From Liolophura sinensis (lineage: Eukaryota > Mollusca > Polyplacophora > Chitonida > Chitonidae): 64,000 nt of DNA. Both the position numbers and the translations under genes were made by a program. The number at the start of each line of letters is the position of its first letter. The stretch's first letter is position 1. Positions 35,116 through 46,543 of the stretch are shown one piece after another. Under the pieces are notes generated by a model that was given only the letters and a program-made list of their open reading frames with translations, had not been told where the DNA came from and made no database searches. Location: positions 27,006,547 through 27,070,546 of the forward strand of contig NC_088307.1 of assembly GCF_032854445.1 (NCBI RefSeq), written 5' to 3'.

Positions 35116-35433
35116 GAGTGTAACAGCTGACAAATGGTAACACGTAACCGGTGAAATACGGCCTCTTCTCCATTTATCTCTGTCACGGTTTTATTAAAAC
35201 TGTTCATATAAATGTATAAATGGTAACAATATACACGTCCCCAAACACCACGGAGACGCCTAGTCGACCAGAAGAATCATGCTTTACACAGATATATATA
35301 CAAAAGACTAAAGTACAGTTATGATTAAACACAAAATACATATAAAATGATTTCTGCGTGCGGGTTATTCCGTCTGTCGCGTATATCCCTAAAATGCCAA
35401 TAAAGTGCAGTTATGTATGTATTTATTTAGATA

Positions 35434-35578
35434 TTGTAGGTTCTAGTGCGCTAGTCTTCCAGGCTCAATATTGTAGGTTCTAGTGCGCTCGTCTTCCAGG
35501 CTAAATATTGTAGGTTCTAGTGCGCTCGTCTTCCAGGCTAAATGTTGTAGGTTCTAGTGTGCTGGTCTTCCAGACTGT
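35434..35578. repeat. 37-bp tandem repeat, 4 copies
   Basis: Unit TTGTAGGTTCTAGTGCGCTC then GTCTTCCAGGCTAAATA, starting at 35434, 35471, 35508 and 35545. Confidence 0.95.
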
Positions 35579-35641
35579 GAACCCAACTATACATACTAAA
35601 TACGACCGAGTACGGCAAACTTGTACTATACTTTTTTACAG

Positions 35642-35671
35642 AGGAGGAAACGACGTGAAGAATCGCTTCTT
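35642..35671 (+). CDS. Secreted peptide precursor A, exon 2 (pentabasic micro-exon)
   Basis: A 30-nt exon between a strong acceptor (ACTTTTTTACAG/AGG) and donor (CTTCTT/GTAAGT), phase 0 at both ends, encoding RRKRREESLL. RRKRR fits furin-type processing. The homologous 36-nt exon at 45002-45037 encodes AKRRKRRGEAMR, which is the best evidence that this micro-exon is real. Confidence 0.7.
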
Positions 35672-35679
35672 GTAAGTTT

Positions 35680-36120
35680 AAAAATAATATATGAAGTACA
35701 AATTCTGTAAAGAAAAAACCCTCAGCCCTTTTAAAGCCCCCTTAAATAACTTTATGAAACTTACCTAACAATTATGACAAGCCATATTGTGCAGTATGAC
35801 CTTCTTTACCTTCAGGCATTAAAAATTTTTATCGCGCAACTCCACAATTGTGGATCTCCGGTGTACCGTTTTGTTTATTAGACTTGTGTTTAACGACTCC
35901 CGCAAAGTTTATAGGAGGGTGGTCCGGGTTATCGGTGAAGCGAACTACCGCACCTTCTGGCAAACATTTCGGTTTAGTGAGTGAGGGCCAGATTCTGGCC
36001 AACAACCTCGGTTCTCAGTAACCCATCTCCCGGGGCTCGACCAACGCTTCAGCGAATCAGCCAGTGATGCTCTCTAAATACTGTATTCGCCGATAAAAAC
36101 AAAGATGCCAGCTCTAATTT
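35680..36120. other. Intron 2 of peptide gene A; no other feature
   Basis: Contains a degraded repeat around 35870-36060 and no coding sequence. Confidence 0.4.
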
Positions 36121-36137
36121 TGTTTTCTTTCTTGCAG

Positions 36138-36167
36138 ATGGCGCTGGAGATCAGCAAGGTCGAATAA
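36138..36167 (+). CDS. Secreted peptide precursor A, last coding exon
   Basis: The acceptor TTCTTTCTTGCAG at 36137 is followed by nine codons MALEISKVE and TAA. The paralogous exon at 45910 encodes IALEICKDE and TAA after an equally strong acceptor. A downstream block with TATTAAA (about 36315) is also shared with 46085-46160, consistent with a conserved 3' UTR. Confidence 0.7.
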   Translation: MALEISKVE

Positions 36168-36849
36168 GTTAGCAAGGTGAAAACCAGTAACCATGTTTAC
36201 ATCGCGGAATCAGATCACGTATAGACGATTCCAGAGGTTTTGATATGTGAAGATACCTGAAGTCGAACATAGACTACATGTAACTACATGCAGTTGTGGT
36301 TGGCAATTGTCAGCTATTAAAGTGTCTTTAGCTTGCTCTGAAACTGTTGCGTTGTTTGCCTATTTCTTTGGTGTTTTGCCATACTTACAGATTCGATAAC
36401 TTAGGCCTAAACAGTTAACTTCAATTTTACTGGTGAAAATCTCTCCAGGAGACATGACTGCGGGCTCCAGGTATCTAGCTACTCTTCTGACCGCTGCCAT
36501 ATATCAGACGGTTTTTCAAAGGCCAGTAAAATGTTGTCACTGCCAAGACAACTTAGTACTACAGTAGTCTTGTGTAAAGCAGAAGAATGTAATTAAGACG
36601 TAGAGCATACAGAGAAAAACAAGAGCAGTGACGACAGAGACACATTCACGGGTGATAAATCTTGACACGCAACTCACCTTGTTTTGAAAAACAAAAAAAA
36701 AGCACTTGTCTGATAAATTTTACTACAACCAAATCATCAGCATTATTTCGATGGTACAAACGATGGTAAGGTTTCTAGCAAGCCGCACGCTCAATGCTGA
36801 TTTATCTATAGTGCTGTCTCATGGGAGACTATGTTTGAATACAATAGAC

Positions 36850-37110
36850 TACGGGACAGATAGTTGAACCAAAACGGCGACGACAGAGTGTAGTAGTTGG
36901 CAATTAAATCCGGCCTCTTGTTAACTTATCTGAGTTAGGGTTTTATTCTGACTGTTTATGCAACTTAAAAGCACCATGACCTGAAAAGAACCTGGTAACA
37001 AATTCATGCGATGTTAACTGCGACTTATTAGATGTTCGTGGTGTAGAAATTTTCAAAATGCTGTGTTAACACCACATTTAACATACAATCACGTCAAAAC
37101 AATGCACAGA
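36850..37110 (+). repeat. Dispersed repeat R1
   Basis: AAATCCGGCCTCTTGTTAAC, GAGTTAGGGTTTTATTCTGA and AATGCTGTGTTAACACCACA. Further partial copies lie at about 36595-36690 and 37185-37290. Confidence 0.7.
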
Positions 37111-37204
37111 GACCACGCCACGGGGATGCTAAGCCGACCAGCAGATTCCTGCTTTATCCAAGAATACAATGTAAATCACTACAGTACAGAGAGTAAAACC
37201 AAAG

Positions 37205-38450
37205 CAGAGGCGAAAGTGTGATACTTTCGTAACGTAACGGTGAAAGCCGACATCTTGTAAGAGCTCCGGTCAGTTACATTATTCTGACAGAGGATCGACG
37301 TTTACTTTATCTACATTACAAGGAATTACTAAGATTGCTTTAAAGGCTAGGAGATATATATTCATCGTGTTTAATTAGATCGCCACATTGAATATATGAA
37401 AATATGCAATCAAACGCAACTGAGAAAGATATTTTATCATCAACAACTTAGGTTCATGGTACACGATTTGACCTAGAAGACACCTGATGTCATTCTAACA
37501 GCACTGAAAACTGTTCATTGCTTCTCTTTTCGTGATTCCAACTTAATTTTCGAACTTGACCTACTTTCGTATTTCTTTCGTGTTAAAGTATCACTTCTGG
37601 ATTTGGTCTTGCAATTACTGACCTGGAACGTCCATTTTGGTGAACATCTGATATACGACGTTTGATTTAAAGTAACAACCCAGCTCAGGTGTAACACCTT
37701 CTGAAGAATCATACGTCTAACCACTGAAGCGTAAAAATTTTGTTACATTCTTGTTAATTAAAACGTGCACCCTTGAGGGGGAAAGGTGTTTAAGTGTGTA
37801 ATGTAAGTTTCCCTAAAAGACAAACAGACGACTGTGAGAGACTCCACTCTAAATAGAAATGTGTTTAATTAATAGAATACTGTGTTTTCGGGGTAGTGGC
37901 AGAATAGATCATATTCATCGCACCAACTACTAAGCTATATTTGACAGACATACCTTGTTATTCTAAGAAAAGTATTGGTTGGTGAAACGGGTCACAGCAA
38001 TTTGTTTGTAAAATACTGTTATGCTACAGTAACATAAAAATCTGTTCTACCGTCACTAAAAAAAATTACGTTTTAACAAAATTTAACAGGGATTTTAGAG
38101 AGCACTGATCTGCCCAATTGCCTCCCACCATAATGCTAGCCGCCGCCGGATAAGTGAAATATTCTTGTGTACGGCGTAAAACACCAATAAATAAATAAAT
38201 AGCGTAACGGTGAAAAGCGACCTCTTGTTAGAGCTCCGGTCAGTTACATATTCCTGACAGAGAATCAACATTTACTTTGACTATCTATGTTACAATGAAC
38301 TACTAAGCGCGCATGCTTTAAATGCTAGGGAATGCATCTTCATCGTGCTTAATTACATCGCCACATTGAATATATGAAAATTTGCAATCAAAACTCAAAT
38401 GAGATACATATTTTATCATATACAACTTATATTCATGGTACAATATTTGA
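37205..38450 (+). repeat. Direct duplication, two ~250-bp copies 1 kb apart
   Basis: 37205-37460 and 38204-38450 share GAGCTCCGGTCAGTTACAT, ATCGCCACATTGAATATATG and ATATTTTATCAT. Both continue into a GCAATTA block (about 37610, 38580) with relatives near 20880, 34090 and 45460. The second copy begins exactly at the end of a SINE (38108-38198). Confidence 0.75.
38108..38198 (+). mobile_element. tRNA-derived SINE, 3' end only
   Basis: CCTCCCACCATAATGCTAGC, GTACGGCGTAAAACACCAAT and an AAATAAATAAATA tail. Confidence 0.88.
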
Positions 38451-38829
38451 ATACAAATTTCACTCATTCGCTTTGTGTCATCCCAACTTCATTTGAAACT
38501 GTACACGTTCCTTGCTCATTTCGTACTTTATATACTCTCTTTGTTCTTTAGTGTTAAATGTCGTTTTGGGAATAGGTCTTGCAATTAATAAAACGAATAT
38601 AAAACGGTTAATTAAAACGAACACTTCTGAGGAAAAGGTGTTTAAGTATGTAATGGATTTCTTTTGTTTCCAGATGACTGTGTTTTGTTATTTTCATGGG
38701 TTAAATGTTTCATAATATTTCCGTTTGTGCTATGTTAAGGTTACGCTTCAGTTAAAGCTAACCCCATATTTTAACATTTGACTGATTGTGCTGTTTCGCC
38801 ATAATTTCTCTGTCTCTCATCTTCAGTCA

Positions 38830-39115
38830 AATAGCGTAGTGCCATCATATCGTACCACAATCCCATCGCATATTGCTGTCGTCTTATCCCATTGTCCCAT
38901 AGCGTAGTGCCATCGTTTTGTACCACCATCCTATCGCATATTGCTGTTGTCTTATCCCAATGTCCCACAGCGTAGTGTCGTCGTCTTGTACCACCATCCC
39001 ATCGCACATTGCTGTCATCTTATCCCATTGTCCCATATTCTCATGCCATTATCCCGTCATTTAATGCCATCGTCCCATCGCTTTGTACCATCGTGCTTTC
39101 TCTCTGTACCATCGA
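38830..39115. repeat. 68-bp tandem repeat, about 4 copies
   Basis: Unit with CCCATCGCATATTGCTGTCG and TTATCCCATTGTCCCATAGC. Copies start at 38840, 38908 and 38976, and the last decays. Confidence 0.93.
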
Positions 39116-39819
39116 ACCATCGTTATCTTTTGACAATGATGACATTACTGGTGCATTTTGGTATTTTACTTCCGCTTCCCGTTCCTGTGAATCTATGCGT
39201 CGAAAGACATTGTATTGCAGCCATACACTGAATCGGACACTCCAGGCCTATAACTGTAAGGCCATTTCCCCAAACGAACAAGGATGTTTCAAAGACGCAA
39301 GAAATCAGTATTCAATTCGTGTACCGTGCTGTAGTATTCAGCTGTCTTTAAAATAAGCCATACTCACTACCAAAATTGCCTTTATTCAGCGACACGTAAC
39401 AACCGAAGTTTTACACATTACACACTACGAGAAGTAAAATTCATTTATCAAGGTTATATTATACTACAATGTGTAAACAATTTCAAATATGGCAGCCTAA
39501 GAAACAGGGTTTACACTATGTTGTCGCCCTCCGAGTACACAGGTTGAGCTCCGCCTAATATCCAGCATGCCACTGGCCGTTTAATAATTATGACGTCACT
39601 CACACTGAGTTCTTGCAATGGGAACTGACCGTATGGACTTTAACATTGTGAAATATAAAAAAGCGTTGTAACTTCATTTTCCTTGCACGCATGTGAATTT
39701 CAAAATATATCTTTGTGTATAGCTTGTGTAGTTACATGTCTTTGAAATGCAAGTTTAGTTCCGAGTATGACAGATTTTACCCGACAACTGAATATAGCCG
39801 ATTGACTAAAGAAACAGAC

Positions 39820-40345
39820 TACAGTATATAAGTTGTCGACAATAAAAGATGTATCTCAGTCGAGGTTTGCAAGTGTCCCAAATAGTGATGTAACTTAACA
39901 CGATAATATTTCTGGCACAGCGCCCGGGTTAAGCGGGACTTGACACAGTCATGAAGCAAAGTGCCAGAGATGATGGACTATCGGTCCAAACTTACTTACA
40001 AGAGAATTATATTCATTGTAAATCTTGAGAAACAAAGAGTGAAGCTTTTCATGGAATTACCTTCACACACTAGTGTTCGCACTAATAAGTAATAACGTTG
40101 ATTGAGACCGTCACGTACCTCACATGATCACAAATGCTACAAGGCGAGATATGTACACGCCATACGAATGGCCCTTCGGTATACTGCCAATTTCCACAAC
40201 CCCGTCTAACACCACGAGCAAGACTAACAAAATGTATAAAGTACGAAATTAGGACGGAATCAGGCGAAGATAAGCATTCAAAGTTTTCAGTGATGTTAGA
40301 AAGACGCAAGGTATGTTCAAGGCAGATGTTGTATATAAGTTACAG
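39820..40345 (+). promoter_or_regulatory. Two duplicated TATA-like blocks
   Basis: TATATAAG at 39825-39832 and 40332-40339 are each followed by a near-identical stretch (ACAATAAAA, then ATG, ATCTCAGT). They lie 5' of the peptide paralogue C leader at 40644 and could be duplicated core promoters. There is no functional evidence. Confidence 0.3.
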
Positions 40346-40559
40346 ACAATAAAATATGCATCTCAGTTGCGCTGAGGCAAATAATACAGCGGGGTACTTA
40401 TAAGTAGGCCTTACATCCGTGCCTTAATGTGAAGAACATACCGCAGTAAATAGTGCATAAATAGTACCTGAAGGCTACTGAAAGTTAAACACATTTACCT
40501 GTTTGCCCTAGGCTTTGCCTACTTCATATTATGAATACAAACAACCGTAAAACCGTTTA

Positions 40560-41023
40560 ACATAAAGATCGAGCTCCCATGACTCACTTAGATGGTCGGA
40601 GACGAAAAGAGCGGATGCCCGAAAAGCTGGTTTGCAGGAGACAGGTAAATTTTAATGTTTACCATTAGACTAAAATAATTGCTTATTACATGTATATACG
40701 TAAATATTACCTGTTTGAAAATACGTGACACCCATTTTATCATAAACATGTGGTAATACATATGATTTTATATACGACAGAAAGAAACTGTCTCAAGAAA
40801 GTCTCTTTGCGTTGGTATACCACTTGTCGGTGTAACACAGACTTCAAGTGTAAAGTACGCAGCAAATATCCAGCGGACATTTGCAGAAATTTCTGTCACA
40901 AATGTTTCAAATGGGGTGTATTTAACCACGATTAGCTTAGCTGAAAGGTCTCTAAATCTTTACGTCAACACCAAAAAGCGAAAACAAAAAAAAAAATGAA
41001 GAGTTCAAGCGCAAAACCCAGTA
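40560..41023 (+). pseudogene. Secreted-peptide paralogue C, truncated
   Basis: The leader block AGATGGTCGGAGACGAAAAG to ACAG/GTAAAT (donor at 40644) and an intron stretch with GTTTCAAATGGGGTGTATTT (compare GTTTCAGATGAGTGTATTGA near 32960) match gene A. The match includes TTCAAGCGCAAAACCCA at 41007-41023, equivalent to the sequence just upstream of the gene A start codon. It then stops: the signal-peptide exon is absent and the next identifiable unit is the transposase-derived gene at 41358-43647. Confidence 0.55.
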
Positions 41024-41357
41024 AGTCCAGCACACCTCCATTGCTCAAAATTGGATTTTTTCTCTGGGATCAATTGACTGGGTTACCTCCCTTATTACAA
41101 GTGAATTGAAATAGTTGGAAGGAAGTACACAAAAGACCAGAATTTCAGAAATCAGCCTTCAGTAATTAAAAACACTAATGATTTTGGCTGCAAAACTCGG
41201 TAAGTCCAACTCGGTTTTGTTAGCAAAAGTCAGTAAGTCCAATCTGCGTGCGTTGTTTTCGCATAAATTCTAACAAAACTGAAAACAATGATCATAATGT
41301 TAATCCTAAATTAACAATAGCGAAGTTGGCAAAATCTGTCAAAAGTTGAACTATATC

Positions 41358-43647
41358 CTAGTCCTCTTCGCTATCTTCAAGATCCTGTACGGCTTCATCG
41401 GCGCTGGTATTGGAGAGGGCGTTCTCGTAGTAATCCCGCACATCCTGACCCACTCCCAATTCATCAAGGAGCTTCATTACATCGCGCTTCTTTGCTTCTT
41501 TTACACAGTTAATGTCAGGCTGAATGGATGGGTTGGAAATGTGCCTATTTTTTGCCTCTTTTCAGAAGGGAGTGTTGGCAGAATTCCCCTTTGTAGGCGC
41601 TCTTGAAGCCAAGCTTATCTCCTTGCACTTGTAGCACCTTTGCCTCGCTTATTTTGAAGGACCTCTGACTTTTCACAAACATTGCACACTCTCCCTTAAA
41701 ATCGTAACACTGCCAGTCCTTTCCATACTCATGCACTAAGCCGTGTCGTCCAAGAATCTCAACATACTCATTCGGCAATAAGATGGTATCCTTCTTTCGG
41801 ATATCCTGTTCTATTCGTCCAAAGACCCTGTCGGCAGGGAGAAAACTATGCCCACGTACTGGGAAGTAATAGTCCACAGTCTTTTGGGAGTACTGTCCGC
41901 TGTACAAAGAAAACAACATGGAAACCAAGTTGATGTTCTTGTTTTGCCCATAGCAAGAATCAGAAAATAAGCGAATGTGATTAATTCGGCCGATCTCAGC
42001 ATGTACCACTGAACCAAGGTAATCACGCAGAGCTGACGCTATCATGTTGCTGTCTTTGGCGTTCTGATGTTCAAGCCATGTGTATAGGTGGACATCCTCT
42101 TTCTGTTGGGGTCCGCCGGTGCCGTGGTGATGAACTATGCCAAAGACGTAAAAGTACAATTGACGAGAATAGTACGTTTGTCCTATCGGGATTTGGGAAG
42201 TACGAGATTCTCCATTACATCAAAACAAACTGTATAGCTGTCATCCACGTCGTTGAGCAAATTGTAGAACTGGCGTGCGCGGCGGCGATGCAGTGCATAC
42301 ATAAAAAGCTGGTTTTGCTTTTCCTCTGGTGTCCTGGTTAGGATTCCTTATAGCAATGCGATATTTCACACATGTGGCACACACATCCTTAGATGGGTGG
42401 CCAAATGCAAGGTTGAAATCATACACAAAAGTGCTCCATACAATGCATAAGAACATGCAGCATGATTCTGTTCCAGGAACATTCTGTGCATTTTAGCAAC
42501 ATTCAAATCAATAGGTAAGTACTTTCTGCCTGGTGCCCCTCTACGAGCATAGTGACTGGCTATGCAAGTGAAGGTTTGGATATGGGCTCTAATGCGATCC
42601 TTCCTCTCGGTGTTAACAGCAATTTTTCGGGGTCCACCACGATTTTCTGGACGCGACGTTCCGTGTTCAAGCCAATATCTAGCCACACTCTGAAGACGAT
42701 ATTCCTTGACGCCTGAAACAGCAAAAAAAGTCGGTTATTTAACTCTGCTTAACTTTTTTTAAAGACGGTTGGGTCAGTAACTTGCAATAAAATATCCAGA
42801 GATGAGAGGCAAATAAAGTGAAAAAATTGACAATTTTTGGGTTAAAAACAGTTAGCTGGAAGTAAATCGCACAATAGGTTTAAATTATGTTGGCACGATG
42901 AACGTTATATTCTGTGTCAGTTGAAAATCGAAGTGAGAAATCTTCTGACCTAGGCTGGATTTCAACCTAGGCCTTCTGTCTGTACAACTGAAAGATGTGC
43001 GCCTGAGCAACACAGCCAGGATCCATTCATCCTTTATTGATGAGAGGCAGCATTTTGCAGCCAAACCAAGCCAGTGTTTACCCACACCCAACCCCAGACA
43101 CTCACCAACCCCCCCCCCCCCAAAAAAAATAAAATATTAAATAAATTTACCGTAAAACAATAATAAATATGCACCCTGGCCACTCGCGCTACAAAATACA
43201 CTGTTTACCGAAATTTTACTCACCAAAGATGCTTAAGAATGATGCCTGACAAACTGGAATCTTGGTCTGGGTTTCTTTCAAAACGCTATATTTTGTGGTC
43301 ACTCCCCTGCTCCTTTGCTTGTCCTCGTCCTGTACCCTATGCCTTCGTCGGTTCACCTGTCCAATGTCCATATGGGATAACAAAACTGCATCCTGTTTAA
43401 CTTTGTCACTGGTCGCATACAGCTGGCCTTTTATATACTTCAAATCCATTTCTGTCAATGTGCTGGCCTTACACAACGTGTTGTTGTGTCGGCATGAAAC
43501 ACGAGGGTCCCAGTTTTCGCCACTATACTTTGTTGATTTCGCTTTCGAGCGAGCTGAACATTGGGGTTGACGACGTTTTCGCTTGCCCTGTGGTGACAGC
43601 ACTACTGCCTCGTCCATTTCATCAAAGTTATCCATGATATTTTCCAT
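41358..43647 (-). pseudogene. Transposase-derived (DUF7869-like) gene, two exons, frameshifted
   Basis: Exon 1 spans 43224-43647: ATG at 43647, MENIMDNFDEMDEAVV start, basic KRKRRQPQCSARSKAK, donor TTTG/GTGAGT. It joins exon 2 (acceptor GTTTCAG at 42713, first base 42712) in frame as SIFG-VKEYRLQSVARYWLEH. Exon 2 holds GRKYLPIDLNVAKMHRMF, GHPSKDVCATCVKYRIAIRN, INHIRLFSDSCYGQNKNINL and FPVRGHSFLPADRVFGRIEQ. Several one-base frame changes occur near 42150-42460, plus one near 41550, after which the frame ends in an acidic tail (DLEDSEED) at 41358. The family, often annotated DUF7869 as I recall, looks like an RNase H-fold transposase relative. The gene lies between peptide paralogues C and B. 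Confidence 0.65.
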
Positions 43648-43854
43648 AAATATGGCAGAAAATTAAGACAAACACCAAGCGATAAGCCAAACACCAGGCC
43701 TAAGTCAGCATCGCCATGTTGAGCGTCAGCTGACCGCACAACTTATCGCTGATTGACTATTCAGAACTTAATATTCAGGGGTTCATCGTAATGTTACAAC
43801 ACGAACAGTTCTGTGCTAGTCAAACACTTTTAAAATGGTTCTTATTTTTACCTC

Positions 43855-44010
43855 CCGTGGCGCTCAGCACTCAGGGGATAGAGCAAGGAAACAAGACTGG
43901 TTGACCCGATGCCAGTACTATGACTGGGTGGGGTGTCTTGTCTGGTGTCTTCAGTATGATGTTTTAGTGGCGGCAACACTTTGACGGCATGGTCTCGCCC
44001 TATAACAAGA
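43855..44010. repeat. Dispersed repeat with GGCGCTCAGCACTCAGGGGA
   Basis: The block GACTGGTTGACCCGATGCCA then GACTGGGTGGGGTGTCTTGT is of a type I remember as dispersed in mollusc genomes. Only one copy is present here, so the call rests on recollection. Confidence 0.35.
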
Positions 44011-44401
44011 ACAAACAACATGTGTTCACACACCTAATGACTTGTATTCATGTCAATGAAAGATTTAGTCGGACTTAAAACTCAAGTTCTTTTGCGAATT
44101 ATTCAGTTGTTTCTTATGCCATATACGACCATTTTTCACTTGTATGTTGCCTGTCAATTATAGACCTGACGTGGAAAAAACATGCATCATACCTGCCCAC
44201 GTAGCCAGTTTGACCATTTATACGTGAATTACAGTTTATCCATCCACCAAGTCTATCAGAAAACAGTTTTATACGCTTTGTGCAGGATGTTCTTCAACTT
44301 TTTTTCTCAGTATATTCAACATCGGTTAAATTTAATTAAAAGTTTAGTTATAGTTAAAAACAGACCTCAACATTTTATTGAACTGATCTGCCATATTTGA
44401 T

Positions 44402-44495
44402 TTATTTATCTGAATGGTGTAGCATGCCGTACTGAAGATTTTTTGACGACGGCGGCCATCACTATGGTGGGAGGAAACAAGACAGAACCCGGGGG
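44402..44495 (-). mobile_element. tRNA-derived SINE, 3' end only
   Basis: TTATTTATCTGAATGGTGTA, GACGGCGGCCATCACTATGG, GAGGAAACAAGACAGAACCC; diverged and truncated. Confidence 0.8.
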
Positions 44496-44789
44496 TTAAT
44501 TGAACTAATTCAACATTTATACTCTCTGTAACGTAAAATGAACATTAACGTGCAAATGATATGACATATTTCTGGTAGGTACAAACATGGACTGACTGGA
44601 TTTGTTTCATTCATATCATACATGTACTAGAAATCTAGCAACTCATACTACCCCATGATCCCATTTGTAGAAGGGCGTGGCACTGGTGGAAATGGTGAAA
44701 TACGCAGCTTAATAGATGTAGCATGTTTTTGTACGCCTGCTCACTAAGCTGGGTCTTAGGCTTTGCCAGTTTCATATTATGAAGGTTAC

Positions 44790-45939
44790 TAACGCCATAT
44801 ATTTTCATATCCTATCACTGAGTAACAATGTGACGAATTTACCCTGCAAAGACCGATGTACAGGTAAATCGCCTCAACGATGTGACCACTGAATTTACAA
44901 CCCCAAAAAGAGAGATAACCTACTCAGCAGACACATTTGACGTCGTGTTCAGGATTCGAGAATGTATTCGTACAATAGCGGAATTAATATTTTCTTTACA
45001 GGCGAAGAGGAGAAAACGGCGTGGAGAGGCGATGCGAGTAAGTATTGAAATTGTACACCAATCATACAAAAATACAAATACACAACTGTGCACAACAGCA
45101 AATACACAACTGTGTGTACAACAGCAAATACACAACAGCAAATACACAACTGTGCATCCCTGTCGGTGTACGTCTATAACTGTATCATTTCTGCGTATAG
45201 GGTTTCCGGTTAACAGGTTAGTATGAGATCTGGGAGTGGACAAAACTAGTGCAAAGGTCTTGACATGGAACTCATTCACGGACTACGAATTTGAACTTTG
45301 ATATGGAATTCATGCCTTGAATATTCATTGTCTGCCCGGCATCATTGAAAACTGATGACCGCTTCTTTCTTGTGTGTTACCGGCTTTATTTCTTACTTGT
45401 ATAATTTCTTACATACCTTTGTCTTTGGGAGTTAGTGTTAAACGTTGTTTTGGAAATGGATCTTGCGATTATCGACTTGGAACGCCCTTTACGGACTACG
45501 AATGGTATATGAATATCGGACTTGACGCTTATATTGAAAGTATTTGTATAGATTCAGTTGTATTGTAAAGTAGAAAATAAGGCACAAACAACTCTGTTAT
45601 TTTAATATTAGTAGGAATGTATATTTTGAATGTAAATTTTTGTATTAAATATACAAATCGCCTATTTTTGTTTACTTGATCCCTGTTCAAGGATATACAT
45701 GTTGACAAAAACTTTCACGCTTTCACGACGGCTGTCTGAATTATGGCTGGAGTACACCACCGCCTTTAGGCAATCACATGACAAACATCCTGATTTAATT
45801 CCCTAGCGTCGTTAAAAAGGAAAGGAGCCAGTAACCTCATTCCTGATATTGATTTGAACGATGTGATGAAAGTCGTCATGTCTAATCAAGCTGTTTTCTT
45901 TTCTTTCAGATAGCACTGGAAATCTGCAAAGATGAATAA
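44790..45939 (+). pseudogene. Secreted-peptide paralogue B, signal exon missing
   Basis: A leader-like block ends in TACAG/GTAAAT at 44863. A 36-nt micro-exon at 45002-45037 (acceptor TTTTCTTTACAG, donor GCGA/GTAAGT) encodes AKRRKRRGEAMR. A last exon at 45910-45939 (acceptor CTTTTCTTTCAG) encodes IALEICKDE and a stop, and AATAAA follows at about 46068. These match gene A exons 2 and 3. Only 138 bp separate the leader donor from the micro-exon, with no signal-peptide exon, so as it stands this copy could not encode the same secreted precursor. It could be a pseudogene or use an unseen exon. Confidence 0.55.
45055..45155. repeat. Short tandem AAATACACAACTGTGCACAACAGC repeats
   Basis: Four to five loose copies of AATACACAACTGTG and ACAACAGC, just after the paralogue B micro-exon. 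Confidence 0.8.
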
Positions 45940-46421
45940 GTTCAATAGCAGACAAACGCTTACGTGATGTAATTGATCAAACCACGAAGCCATTAACTAT
46001 CTTGCGATTATCCGCTTACCTTAAGACGAAACTTGACTTCTTGTGTCAATATACGTAATATATAGGTAATAAATATTGCCATTGACATCTATTAAAATGC
46101 CTTCGGTTTGGCGTGAAACTACCAGGTTATTTCGGTATTTGGTGTTTTATCAGAGGTTGACTACAATGCTGGAGCGCGTGTGTATCTGTGACGTATAGCT
46201 GGGTCAGCAGCCTACCGGTGGCACCACTGCAGGTACTAATCAGACATCTAAGTACTTTACGGCCAGCTGCAATCGCCAGTCAGTAGCTGTATCCACAACA
46301 TCCATAGCCCCCATCAGCAATTTTCGTGGCAACTTTACATTCATGACGTAACAGAAGGACAGAACATTTGTAACCAATGTGTGAGACATCCGCTATAAAT
46401 CCTGGTTCCCATACACCAGTA

Positions 46422-46543
46422 GCCCGTTTCACAAAGCGAACGTAGCTCTACATCCACGTAACTACCATGGCGACGAAATACCCACAGTACTGGTCGCCAT
46501 TCACGTTAAGTGTTAACAGATACGAGCACTTTGTGAAACGGGC
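46422..46543. mobile_element. MITE-like element with 17-bp terminal inverted repeats
   Basis: GCCCGTTTCACAAAGCG at 46422-46438 and CACTTTGTGAAACGGGC at 46527-46543 are inverted repeats with one mismatch around an 88-bp core. No coding capacity. Target-site duplications are not obvious (AGTA on the left, CCCC on the right). Confidence 0.65.

Noticed and set aside
38512-38715. Plus frame starting with a hydrophobic stretch as a secreted protein
   Set aside because: The sequence belongs to a dispersed repeat block also seen near 20880, 37560 and 45400.
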